From NCBI RefSeq assembly GCF_000970045.1, contig NZ_CP009505.1, positions 248,001 through 312,000 of the forward strand: 64,000 nucleotides of DNA, written 5' to 3'. The DNA is from Methanosarcina sp. MTP4. Lineage in GTDB: Archaea > Halobacteriota > Methanosarcinia > Methanosarcinales > Methanosarcinaceae. Position numbers and translations under genes: made by a program. Shown here one piece after another: positions 25,891 through 34,057 of this stretch (its first letter is position 1; the number at the start of each line of letters is the position of its first letter). The notes under the pieces were generated by a model. That model made no database searches. It was not told where the DNA came from and worked only from the letters and a program-made list of their open reading frames with translations.

Positions 25891-26283
25891 ATTACTTCCT
25901 TATCGATATCTGAAGATTCGGGGCCTGATGACCTCGTGACTATCGCATGTGCGGTACATTCCCTGTTGGGTCTCCCCACCACTATCCGAAGCCTCAAGCG
26001 AAAGGGGTTGCGAATTGAAAAGGGAAAAGTCCTTGACAGGGAATACACCGGGCCCATACTTGAAGAGGTACTCAGGACCAACAAAGTTATGCACGAGGTC
26101 CCGAGGGATGGCATGTACAGGGGTAAGCATGTGGTTGTGGCACCTATTCGTTCGAAGGACGGAAAGGCGATTGCGGCGATCGGAATTGTGGACTTGCTGG
26201 CTACCCTTGATCTTTCCGATGTTTTCAAGGGATACCCTGATGTGCTAGAAGAAGTCGAAGAAGCAAGAAAGCTGATGAAGTAA
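25891..26283 (+). CDS. DUF2111 family protein, apparently started at ATT
   Basis: The conserved part begins AVHSLLGLPTTIRSLKRKG and includes DREYTGPILEEVL, HEVPRDGMYRGK and APIRSKDGKAIAAIGIVD, the pattern of DUF2111, a small methanogen family of unknown role. The first standard start in frame is GTG at 25936, which lacks a ribosome-binding site. Fifteen codons upstream, in frame, an ATT at 25891 sits 7 nt after a perfect GGAGGTGA (25879-25886), and the extra residues (ITSLSISEDSGPDDL) look like a normal N terminus. I therefore propose ATT as the start, giving 130 aa; 115 aa from GTG is the fallback. Confidence 0.75.
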   Translation: MTSLSISEDSGPDDLVTIACAVHSLLGLPTTIRSLKRKGLRIEKGKVLDREYTGPILEEVLRTNKVMHEVPRDGMYRGKHVVVAPIRSKDGKAIAAIGIVDLLATLDLSDVFKGYPDVLEEVEEARKLMK

Positions 26284-26428
26284 ACAGGGCTCGGGAGATT
26301 TCCTGATAGAGAAGCAAAAAAGATATGTATTATTGGAGGGATATGTCCCCTGCTTTTTTTCAGGGGCAGTTCCTATGGTTCCTCCAACTTATAGTCTGGT
26401 CTCAGGACCGGAAACGCTGTTTTCCGGT

Positions 26429-27259
26429 TTACTGGGGTTTTTCGTATAACTTTGTTTTTGTCAGCAGGGTGCCGTTCTTTGCGTGAGGCTGCCTGAGGAC
26501 TGTATCGTTGGATTTTTCAATTTCTCTTGCCTGAGTTGCCAGGACTGCAGCGGCTCCCATGATTTCGTGGCCTGTTGCGGTTGCAAGGCACACCTGTTCA
26601 ATGTCCTTTAACATGAAGCAGGCAGGGAAGTTGACCTGTGCGACTTTTTCAGCCATGTGCAGGGCAGCAAGGGCCTTTGCTTTTGCATAGGGGTTTGCAA
26701 AGCCTCCGTGTTCCACACATTTCTCGGGTTTTGCGAAGATGTGGGGGAGTTCAAGTTCCTTTCCGGAATTGCCGGCGTTCACCTGGTCGGCTACCTTGTC
26801 AAATTCTTCCTGGATGAGTCTCACAACGCCACAAAGGGAAAGCACTTTCATTGCATCGGCATTGAAGGATGCCATCTCCACGGGGTCGAGGAATTCCCTC
26901 TTTGCTCCGATAAGGGGGTCGACCGGGAGGATGATGTATCCGAAGCCTTCGTCTTCGAGGGCCTGGCGGGCGTCCTTCTTTGTCGGACCGTCAGAAACCA
27001 CGATGCAGGGCTTGTCTTTCCAGAGTTCGCGAGCTGCAGTCGGGCCGGGGGCGGCAGCATTTGGGCTGATGATGATAACAAAGTCTGCATCCCACTGCTT
27101 GAAGCTCTCGGTGTATGCGGCATCGTCGGGGCCCATCTTAGCGCCTGTCCCGCAAACGCGGACGGTGATTCCCTCTCGAGCGGCAATTTCATCCTGAATA
27201 AGGTTGATAACCTGGCTCATTCCCAGGTTTCCCATTTTTATGAATCCTATGTTGACCAT
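26429..27259 (-). CDS. mtd: F420-dependent methylenetetrahydromethanopterin dehydrogenase
   Basis: A 276-aa enzyme that interconverts methenyl- and methylene-H4MPT with F420, a core step of methanogenesis. Recognised from the whole sequence: VNIGFIKMGNLGMSQV at the start, VCGTGAKMGPDDA, IISPNAAAPGPTAARE, CIVVSDGPTKK and the FANPYAKAKALAALHMAEKV region. The length is that of the family. ATG at 27259 is preceded by GGACTC. It is a single-gene unit with a 410-bp upstream region holding TATA-like elements, as expected for a highly expressed gene. Confidence 0.97.
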   Translation of the reverse strand: MVNIGFIKMGNLGMSQVINLIQDEIAAREGITVRVCGTGAKMGPDDAAYTESFKQWDADFVIIISPNAAAPGPTAARELWKDKPCIVVSDGPTKKDARQALEDEGFGYIILPVDPLIGAKREFLDPVEMASFNADAMKVLSLCGVVRLIQEEFDKVADQVNAGNSGKELELPHIFAKPEKCVEHGGFANPYAKAKALAALHMAEKVAQVNFPACFMLKDIEQVCLATATGHEIMGAAAVLATQAREIEKSNDTVLRQPHAKNGTLLTKTKLYEKPQ

Positions 27260-27681
27260 TTTTACAGAGTCCTGTGTTGACCTTTTTTATTCAAATATTG
27301 GAATTCCCAAAGGGTTTATAATCCTTTTGGCAATAGTATCTACTCATTGAACATATTTTATAATTATCCCTTATATTTATAATGATTATTCAACACATTC
27401 CCCCCATCCTCCGAAAAGCTTAAAAGGGATGTGATTTATTTCAGTCAAAAACGTTGACATCAATGCTGTTGTTTTGTGGTTTTGTTTTTCTACGAAACCC
27501 ACATTATAATTTGAAATAACTTTTCCATTGGTGGGCTTAAATGTCAGGGCAAGCATATTACATGAATCTGCGGGGGTACCTTTAATTTTGGTGCACCGGG
27601 CAGGATGCCCTTTTTCGGGAAATTATCCCGGTACAATATCTATAACATTCGGGTCCAGGTTTTGATTGAGTGAACTGTCCT
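27260..27681. promoter_or_regulatory. Divergent upstream region of mtd and serB
   Basis: This 420-bp space should hold both promoters. On the minus strand AT-rich TATA candidates occur near 27310-27320 and 27350-27385. A stretch of mixed composition at 27400-27650 shows no ORF and no RNA family that I recognise. Confidence 0.35.
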
Positions 27682-28374
27682 ATGTATAATTCCACTGAAA
27701 ATAAACTAATTGTTTTTGATATGGATAGCACCCTTATCGACGCTGAGACCATCGATGAGCTCGCCAGGGCTGCAGGTGTTGTAAGCAAGGTGGAGGAGAT
27801 TACGAAGAGAGCGATGAGCGGAGACCTTGATTTTGGACAGGCGCTTTTCGAGAGGGTTAGCCTCCTCAAAGGCCTATCTCTGGAAACTGCACAGGCTGCT
27901 GTGGATCAGATCCCCTTTATGCCGGGTGCAGTGGAAATGATCAGGTATGTCAAGGAACTGGGTTACAAAACCGCAATGGTTTCCGGCGGATTTACAATCT
28001 CTGCTGATAAAATTGGCAAAGCGCTTGATATTGATTTCGTGGTTTCCAACGAATTGCTCGTGAAAGACGGCTATTTCACCGGAGAGGTTATTGGCCCCCT
28101 GACTGAAGGTAATTCCAAGGCGAAAGTGCTAGAGGAATTGGCCCGCAGAAATGGGGTCTGGCCCGAACAGTGTGTAGTCGTCGGGGACGGCGCGAATGAT
28201 GCCTGCATCTTTGAACGGGCAGGTTTTTCAATAGCTTTTAATCCCAAACCAATCCTGAGGGAATATGCGGATGTGGTCATTACAAAAAAAGACCTCACAG
28301 CATTGATCCCTGTCCTTGGATCTCTTTCTCATTTATTTCATAATCAGGCACAGCATGTCGACATCGAACAGTAG
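27682..28374 (+). CDS. serB: Phosphoserine phosphatase
   Basis: A 230-aa HAD-family phosphatase that makes L-serine from phosphoserine. HAD motif I is FDMDSTLIDAETID near the N terminus; VSGGF (motif II), the Lys in KAKVLEEL and the DGANDACIFERAG segment (motifs III-IV) complete the active site. I prefer ATG 27682, about 8 nt after a weak GAGTGA; GTG 27670 is an alternative. A coiled-coil gene follows 49 bp downstream, an arrangement that I recall from other archaea. Confidence 0.92.
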   Translation: MYNSTENKLIVFDMDSTLIDAETIDELARAAGVVSKVEEITKRAMSGDLDFGQALFERVSLLKGLSLETAQAAVDQIPFMPGAVEMIRYVKELGYKTAMVSGGFTISADKIGKALDIDFVVSNELLVKDGYFTGEVIGPLTEGNSKAKVLEELARRNGVWPEQCVVVGDGANDACIFERAGFSIAFNPKPILREYADVVITKKDLTALIPVLGSLSHLFHNQAQHVDIEQ

Positions 28375-28423
28375 AACTATTAAAATGCCAGCTTTTTTGC
28401 TGGATCGGGAGGCACAATAAGAG

Positions 28424-29278
28424 ATGCTTAAAGAATTACAGAAAAAAAGAACCGATTTAAAGGCTATTTCTGAAGAATCCAAAGAAAAGAGAAATACCTT
28501 AAATGCGGAAGCCAGCGCTCTTGCAGCTAAGAGGAATGAGCTGAACAAGAAGACCAAGGATCTCATTAATGAAGCCCAGGAACTCAAAGATTCCAGGGAT
28601 GAGATCAACGAAAAAGTTAGCGAATACAAGAATAAGCGTGACGATACCAATGCTAAGGCAAACGAACTGTTTGCAAAGGCAGACTCTATCCGAAAGCAGA
28701 ATAATATGGGCGGTCCCTCTATCAAAATGCTCCGAAAGGACATCGACCGGCTTGAGTTTGCCCAGCAGACCGAAGTGCTGAGCACAAGCAAAGAGAGGGA
28801 ACTCGTTGGCAAGATCACTCAGCTCCAGAAGCAGTACCATGTTAAGAAGGTTCAGCTTGAGAACAACGTTGAACTGAAGGACATCCTTGATGAAGCTCAG
28901 CAAATCCGGGACGAAGCTTCGGAGTACCACAAGGAACTGGCAGAGTATGCAAAGCAGGCTCAGGAATTCCATGAGAAGATGATTGCCGCCTTCAAGGAAG
29001 CTGACAGGACCAGGGCAGAGTCGGATATCGCTCACAAGGATTTCGTTAAAGCCCAGGAAGCAGCTGACGAGCAGCACAAGATTTTCATCAATGCCCAGAA
29101 AGAAATTCGGGAAATTGATAAGGAAGTTTTCAAGCTTAAGAAGAAGGACAAGGACGGCAAAGGTCGCCCGGCAAAGGCTGAACTTCAGAAAGATGCTAAG
29201 GACATCTTTGAAAAATTCAAGGGTGGAGCCAAGCTTACCACTGAAGACCTCATGACTCTCCAGAGATCTGGTCTTTAA
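28424..29278 (+). CDS. Archaeal coiled-coil protein (COG1340 type)
   Basis: A 284-aa, very charged, almost entirely helical protein; nearly every heptad of residues 1-250 fits a coiled coil rich in Lys, Glu, Ala and Leu, without signal peptide or membrane span. A short Gly-containing break around NNMGGPSIKML (about 90-100) interrupts the coil, as in the archaeal family grouped with phosphoserine phosphatase genes. GAGG-type signal precedes ATG 28424. Probably a structural or nucleoprotein scaffold of the cytoplasm; why it accompanies serB is unknown. Confidence 0.75.
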   Translation: MLKELQKKRTDLKAISEESKEKRNTLNAEASALAAKRNELNKKTKDLINEAQELKDSRDEINEKVSEYKNKRDDTNAKANELFAKADSIRKQNNMGGPSIKMLRKDIDRLEFAQQTEVLSTSKERELVGKITQLQKQYHVKKVQLENNVELKDILDEAQQIRDEASEYHKELAEYAKQAQEFHEKMIAAFKEADRTRAESDIAHKDFVKAQEAADEQHKIFINAQKEIREIDKEVFKLKKKDKDGKGRPAKAELQKDAKDIFEKFKGGAKLTTEDLMTLQRSGL

Positions 29279-29409
29279 TTACAGATTACGGAAAAGATTC
29301 ACATCGCCTAAAGATCTTTAATTTCCGTTGTGTGCAGGTTATTCTTTTAACCTGCACTTCCTTTTTCCTGTTGCATTCGCAGGGTTTAGCTCTGGTTTTT
29401 GGCTTTTTT

Positions 29410-29630
29410 CTCGGTTTTTCTCCGTGTTTTTCCCTCTTCTTTCTCTCTGTTCTCCGTGTTTTCCCTCTTCTTTCTCTCTGTTCTCCGTGTTTTCCCTCTT
29501 CTTTCTCTCTGTTCTCCGTGTTTTTCCCTCTTCTTTCTCTCTGTTCTCCGTGTTTTTCCCTCTTCTTTCTCGGTTTTTCTCCGTGTTTTCCCTTTTCTTT
29601 CTCTCTGTTCTCCGTGTTTTTCCCCGGTTC
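29410..29630. repeat. CT-rich imperfect tandem repeat, unit about 31 bp
   Basis: Blocks built from TTCTTTCTCTCTGTTCTCCG and GTGTTTTCCCTC recur about seven times with small length changes. All three plus-strand frames stay open through it, giving spurious Phe/Ser/Leu-rich ORFs that I do not accept as genes. The rest of 29279-29781 is AT-rich, with a TATA-like TATAAATTTATA at about 29711-29722 for the next operon. Confidence 0.85.
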
Positions 29631-29781
29631 GGTCTCTTTCTCCTCTCAGACTTTATTACTTGTTTTTAAGAATATTGTCAATATCACTGATATTTATACT
29701 TACTATGTGATATAAATTTATAATTGATTAAACTAATCATCTATAAATATCTTAATTGGTATTACTTCTATTTGATTAATT

Positions 29782-30459
29782 ATGAATTCAACGGTGTTAA
29801 CAGTTATCGGCATCTTAATCGCGATTTTTATGTTTGGGATTAAAACCGGACTTGGATGCGGCTTTTCAAATGCAGGACCTCGAAAAATAATTGCGGTTGC
29901 AGGCAGTTATTTCCTGCTCTCTGTGCTTGTGGGAAGCGTTGTGGGAAATTTCAGCATGGAAAGTTTTGAGAACATTTCCGGTCTCGGGCTGGGGGTTCAT
30001 GTCCTGCTTTCTCTGCTCCTCATCGGAACCGGGATATATACCCAGAAGAAGTGGAACGCCGGGAGGGATGTTTCAGGGCACACTTTCCTTGTCCTTTCCA
30101 TGCCCTGCCCGGTCTGCCTTGCAGCCCTGACTTTTTGCTGTATGCTCCTTGCAGCTAGCCTTGAGCTCAGCGGGCTGAAAATCGGGCTACTTGTGGGGAC
30201 TGCTTTTTGCATTTCGGTCCTGGTTTCTTCTTTCGGCTTCAAGAGACTCGGAAAAACCCCTGAAAGCCTGGGAAGCGTAATGCTGCTTCTTGGCATCTAC
30301 TATCTGCTAGGAGCCATGATCATACCGGCTTACATGAAAACAAAGCAGCTGAACCTGGTAGCTCTCTCGGGAGACGGGGCGGGGATCGTTCCCCTTTCTT
30401 TTTCTGCAATGGTGATTCTGGGCGGGTTCTTGCTGGGAAATGTGAGGTCAAATCAATGA
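29782..30459 (+). CDS. DUF2162 membrane protein, first gene of ExbB-linked module
   Basis: A 225-aa protein with about six membrane spans. Span 1 ends with GIKTGLGCGFSN (Cys26), and a second conserved Cys group lies at the start of another span, MPCPVCLAALTFCC (Cys109, 112, 119, 120). The layout, with Cys/Pro at span ends, recalls LysE/CcdA-type transporters, in line with my memory of DUF2162 as a putative transporter. Its stop overlaps the ATG of the ExbB-like gene (ATGA), so the two are translationally coupled. It may be the channel or substrate-binding membrane part of a proton-driven complex; substrate unknown. Confidence 0.75.
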   Translation: MNSTVLTVIGILIAIFMFGIKTGLGCGFSNAGPRKIIAVAGSYFLLSVLVGSVVGNFSMESFENISGLGLGVHVLLSLLLIGTGIYTQKKWNAGRDVSGHTFLVLSMPCPVCLAALTFCCMLLAASLELSGLKIGLLVGTAFCISVLVSSFGFKRLGKTPESLGSVMLLLGIYYLLGAMIIPAYMKTKQLNLVALSGDGAGIVPLSFSAMVILGGFLLGNVRSNQ

Positions 30460-31232
30460 GTATAGCAGGTCCCCTTTTTAGCATAATGTATACTTTTTCA
30501 TCAGCTTTGCTCTATCCGGTGATAATAGTCCTGCTCCTGCTGGTCCTTTCTTCTCTGGGCCTTATAGGGGAATTTTTGTCGGAGTATTCAAAAAGGCACA
30601 GGGATTCTCGGAAACTGGAAGAAGACTGCATGCAGCTCCGAAGCACGGTGAAAAATTCGAGGTTTCTGGACGCCTCAAATACCCTCCGGGAAAGCAGGCA
30701 GAACCGGATGGTTACTTCCTTTTCCAGGGATGCTGCACCCTATCTTGAGCAAAAGCGGTTTTATGCGATCGAAAAACTTGCAGCCGAATATGAGATAAGG
30801 ATGTCCGGGCAGCTCGAAAAGACAAAAATCCTGGCTACCATTTCTCCCATGCTGGGGCTAATGGGTACCCTTATCCCCCTCGGCCCTGCCCTTATCGGCC
30901 TCTCACAGGGAGACATTGCCACCCTTGCAAACAACCTGATGATTGCCTTTGCTACTACCGTTGTCGGGCTGTTTGCCGGGAGCGTCGGGTATGTCCTGAC
31001 CCAGGTCAGGAGGCGCTGGTACTGGGAGGACATGTCAGACATTGATTACATTCTGGATGCTCTGGAAGAGGGCTTCAAGGAACCCTCAGAGGACGGAAGA
31101 AGAATCGAGCAAAACGAGCTAACCCCGTCCCTGACTGCGGAGGAAGAAATACATGAGAAAAAGCAGACGTTACCGGCGAACCGGGCTCCGGCAGGGTCCG
31201 GAAGACCAGAACCCGTTGACAGGAGTTGCTAA
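30456..31232 (+). CDS. MotA/TolQ/ExbB-family proton channel subunit
   Basis: A 258-aa protein with one N-terminal span (about 17-40), a cytoplasmic helical region, and two spans at about 124-150 and 162-185. The diagnostic ILATISPMLGLMGTLIPLGPAL stretch is present in two parts (ILATISPMLGLMGTL at 125-139) together with IATLANNLMIAFATTVVGL, as in ExbB/TolQ/MotA proton channels. The C-terminal 70 residues are charged and polar and overlap the next gene by 80 nt in another frame. Archaea have no outer membrane or TonB, so what this energiser drives is open. Coupled to DUF2162 upstream by an ATGA overlap. Confidence 0.85.
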   Translation: MSIAGPLFSIMYTFSSALLYPVIIVLLLLVLSSLGLIGEFLSEYSKRHRDSRKLEEDCMQLRSTVKNSRFLDASNTLRESRQNRMVTSFSRDAAPYLEQKRFYAIEKLAAEYEIRMSGQLEKTKILATISPMLGLMGTLIPLGPALIGLSQGDIATLANNLMIAFATTVVGLFAGSVGYVLTQVRRRWYWEDMSDIDYILDALEEGFKEPSEDGRRIEQNELTPSLTAEEEIHEKKQTLPANRAPAGSGRPEPVDRSC

Positions 31233-31527
31233 CCTCTTCGATGTGGCAATGGTTTTTTCAGTCGCGCTGCTCGTTGCCCTGGTCATGTCTTACCAGCTGC
31301 CCGAACTCTTGAATCCTGAAGAGGATATCACAATCGTAAAAAACCCGGGAGCTCAGGACATGAAAATCATTATCAAGGAGAAAGGGCAGCCGATTGAAGT
31401 CCTGAACATGACCGACAATATAGGTGGAGGCACAGGAGAAGCCCTTGGGACAGCCTACAGGCTGGCCGATGGCAGGGTGATCTATGTCCCGGAAAGCGAA
31501 GAAGAGGGGAATGAAACCTCCGGGTGA
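31153..31527 (+). CDS. DUF2149 protein, probable ExbD/TolR/MotB-like partner
   Basis: A 124-aa protein with a basic N terminus (residues 1-20), one membrane span (about 28-48) and an exported tail. The span begins NLFDVAMVFSVALLVAL, with Asp30 placed like the single proton-carrying Asp in the ExbD/TolR transmembrane helix. The tail has a strand-rich IIIKEKGQPIEVL segment and ends near GTAYRLADGRVIYVPE. The DUF2149 name is from family memory; the ExbD assignment is my inference from topology, the Asp and the neighbouring ExbB-like gene. ATG 31153 lies inside the ExbB-like gene, 80 nt before its stop. Confidence 0.75.
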   Translation: MRKSRRYRRTGLRQGPEDQNPLTGVANLFDVAMVFSVALLVALVMSYQLPELLNPEEDITIVKNPGAQDMKIIIKEKGQPIEVLNMTDNIGGGTGEALGTAYRLADGRVIYVPESEEEGNETSG

Positions 31528-31618
31528 CAATTTTTTATGACCACTTTTCCTGCAAAAGCGGTCAGGGTTTCATTCTGGCCGGTTTTTTGCCCACTTTCTT
31601 TCCTCCCCTTACTTTTCT

Positions 31619-32758
31619 TCATTCCGGTATCTTCAGGTACTTCTCCCTGAATTCCGGGTTCCTCATGAGGCAGGAGTCTGCGTTGTAAACCGGGTCTTCC
31701 CGGATCTTTTTCCAGACGTCTTTTATTTTATCTGCATGGACGTTCCCGTAAGGAACCGGGATGCAGGCGCAGGGCAGGATGTTTCCTTCGGGGGTTATGT
31801 GAAGCCATTTCCGACCGGCCATGCAGCCCGTGGTCCGCATCACCTGGGGTATGGGGAAAATTCTGGGTCCTTCTTTTTCCTTTGCCCTGGCTACGAAAGC
31901 GTCAAATTTTTTAAGGTCTGCCGGGGTCAGGATTTCGGATTCGTGTTCCATCCAGCGGCCCGTGGGGACAATTTCGTAAAAAGAGAGTTCATGGGCGCCG
32001 AGTTCGGCGGCAAGGGCGTAGAGTTCGTCAAGTTCGTCCACGTTTTCCCTGGAAAGGACCAGGTAGATGTTGACCAGCAGCCCGGCTTCTAGCCCGTTTT
32101 TGACCGCGTCGACGGCACTTTTGAAGACTCCTTTCCTGCCCCTTATGTAATCGTGCTTTTCCTCGAAGGGGCTGTCAAAGCTGACGGTCAGGGAATAAAG
32201 TCCCGCTTCTTTCAGGCTCCTTGCCTTTTCCGGGGTCATCCCAACTCCGGAAGTGAACATGCCGGTGATTGCTTTTTCCGGGTCTACATAGCTGATCAGG
32301 TCTTCGAGACCCTGGTAGGTCAGGGGTTCTCCCCCGTCGAAGATTATGAAGGTGCTGCCTATCTCAAGCATCTGGTCGATGGCATCCTTCACGGTTTCGG
32401 GAGACAGCTTTGCCCGGTTTTTCGTATCCGGGAGGGCACAGTGGATGCAGTTGTTGGGGCAGTCCTCGGTAATGGAGATCGTGACCTGGTCGGGGACCAT
32501 CTTCCCCAGCATGGCGGAGAGCTGGCTTTTTACCAGCCTGTCAAAACCGGGGCCCGGGATCGGTGGCATCCAGGTGGAATAGATCAGCCGTTTTTCCCCG
32601 ACTGTTGCGGGCTTTTCCCCATCAAAGATGGCGAAGTTTCCTGCCATCACTCTTTTCATAATCGGGGAGGCGACTCCGCTGGTTTTCATCCGGACTCTGC
32701 CGTGCTCGACTTCGGCGTAGACCCTGAAGAGGGGGTTTTTGTAAAAATCATACTGCAT
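31619..32758 (-). CDS. Radical SAM/SPASM protein
   Basis: A 379-aa (from ATG 32758) radical SAM enzyme. The cluster motif is CPNNCIHC near residue 100; FDGGEPLTY is the second strand motif, and FTSGVGM and TVSFDSP follow. The C-terminal SPASM-like region has cysteines at GCMAGRKW, PCACIPVPYG and SCLMRNPEF for auxiliary Fe-S clusters. AAGGGAT precedes ATG 32758; the frame also opens at ATG 32806, overlapping the stop of the upstream gene (ATGA). It forms an operon with a geranylgeranyl-reductase-like flavoprotein and a UbiA enzyme, so modification of a prenylated lipid or aromatic cofactor is inferred. Confidence 0.85.
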   Translation of the reverse strand: MQYDFYKNPLFRVYAEVEHGRVRMKTSGVASPIMKRVMAGNFAIFDGEKPATVGEKRLIYSTWMPPIPGPGFDRLVKSQLSAMLGKMVPDQVTISITEDCPNNCIHCALPDTKNRAKLSPETVKDAIDQMLEIGSTFIIFDGGEPLTYQGLEDLISYVDPEKAITGMFTSGVGMTPEKARSLKEAGLYSLTVSFDSPFEEKHDYIRGRKGVFKSAVDAVKNGLEAGLLVNIYLVLSRENVDELDELYALAAELGAHELSFYEIVPTGRWMEHESEILTPADLKKFDAFVARAKEKEGPRIFPIPQVMRTTGCMAGRKWLHITPEGNILPCACIPVPYGNVHADKIKDVWKKIREDPVYNADSCLMRNPEFREKYLKIPE

Positions 32759-32802
32759 GTTTTTTCGATCCCTTATTTTAAGCCCGTAAATTCTTCGTAA
32801 AT

Positions 32803-33960
32803 TCATTTGTTCCTGAGAAATGCCCTGTACTTGAGCATTGCCGTGGGTTTCTTTTTAAGCATGAACATGAAGACCTGCATGGCCTGCTCAAAGGCGCTTC
32901 CGTGGATGAAGGAGAGGTCTTCTTTTTCAAAGACTTTGACCATCTCGTCGATTTCCCTGTCCGTCATCTTCCGCAGGGTCTCAAGGGCAATCCTGCCCAG
33001 GTAGTGTTCGGCCCTGTACTCGTTTTCCCAGGCCTTCCGGTATTCCGAGAGGGCGTTTTTTGAAACGTCGCCTTTTTTAACGGCATCTGCAGCCACGTCT
33101 CCGCAGATCTGGCCTGAACGCATTGCATAGCCTATCCCTGACTGTCCGGCGGCGCCTCCCACGACCATGACCCCGTCTGTGATATACTCGTTCGGGATGG
33201 TTACGATAGGGTCTCCGCCGGAGAGTTTTCTCACGACTTCAAGCTCCTCGATTCCTTTGAGCTTTTTGAAGCGCTCTACCCAGGCGTCCAGGTAGGGGGT
33301 GGCGTCTTTCCCGCACCTGCGCACATAAGCTCCGATTGCGGCATTGTCCCCCCCGCGGGGAGAGTAAGTGGTCTTCCAGCCGGGAGCGTGGTTTCCCACG
33401 TAGTACTCGAACATGTCCGGTTTCCCCAGGCCCGGGGCCATTACGTCCAGTTCAATGCCCCAGGCGATGTCTTCGGGGTGTTTCATGGTTTTCAGGCCGA
33501 GGAGAGAAGCCATTTTCGAGTTGATCCCGTCGGAGATGATCACAAGCTTTGACCTGAAGACTCCCTCAGATGTACTTATTGCAAATTCTTCACGGTCTTT
33601 CAGGATGTTGTAGGCTTCGATACCTGTGCGCAGGTCTACCCCGGTACCCGTAACCTTCTTTGCGTAAAAACGGTCGAATTTCGTCTTGTCAATGGCATAT
33701 CCGGGGGTTTCAACAACCACCCTGCGTCCCGAGGGGGCAATGATCTGCATGCCTTTCAGGTAATGGTCCACGTAGGACGGGTCTACCTTCTCGCCGCACC
33801 TGTCCAACATCCCCTTGAAAAAAGAGTTTGCAGGATGAGGGGGATGCCCGAGCTCTTCCTTTTTTTCCAGCAAAAGGACATCTGCACCCTTCTCGCAGGC
33901 GTTTCGGGCAGCCATCAGCCCTGCAGGGGATGCCCCGATTATTATGATATCAGCGTCCAT
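32803..33960 (-). CDS. Geranylgeranyl-reductase-family flavoprotein
   Basis: A 385-aa FAD protein that should reduce isoprenoid double bonds. N-terminal dinucleotide motif IIIIGASPAGLMAARNAC with the following Glu in LLLEKKEE; conserved family elements PHPAN..KGML, the KFDRFYA segment, GWKTTYSPRGGDNAAIG (substrate cavity) and VMVVGGAAGQSGIGYAMRSG (FAD phosphate binding). Length is normal. ATG 33960 follows GAGAGGATAA. A paralogue of the archaeal-lipid reductase, but its place between a UbiA prenyltransferase and a radical SAM gene suggests a special isoprenoid, for example a side chain with only one saturated unit. Confidence 0.87.
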   Translation of the reverse strand: MDADIIIIGASPAGLMAARNACEKGADVLLLEKKEELGHPPHPANSFFKGMLDRCGEKVDPSYVDHYLKGMQIIAPSGRRVVVETPGYAIDKTKFDRFYAKKVTGTGVDLRTGIEAYNILKDREEFAISTSEGVFRSKLVIISDGINSKMASLLGLKTMKHPEDIAWGIELDVMAPGLGKPDMFEYYVGNHAPGWKTTYSPRGGDNAAIGAYVRRCGKDATPYLDAWVERFKKLKGIEELEVVRKLSGGDPIVTIPNEYITDGVMVVGGAAGQSGIGYAMRSGQICGDVAADAVKKGDVSKNALSEYRKAWENEYRAEHYLGRIALETLRKMTDREIDEMVKVFEKEDLSFIHGSAFEQAMQVFMFMLKKKPTAMLKYRAFLRNK

Positions 33961-34057
33961 TTTTTTATCCTCTCTTCTCCTCTATTTTTGCCTATTTACC
34001 TCTCCCTGCCTACTTGTTACTCTCCTTGCTCTACTTTGCCTTTCCTGCTCTGCCTTC

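Noticed and set aside
29328-29715. Three overlapping plus-strand ORFs of 103-127 codons
   Set aside because: They are translations of the CT-rich tandem repeat in all frames, consist of Phe/Ser/Leu/Cys monotony and have no ribosome-binding site.
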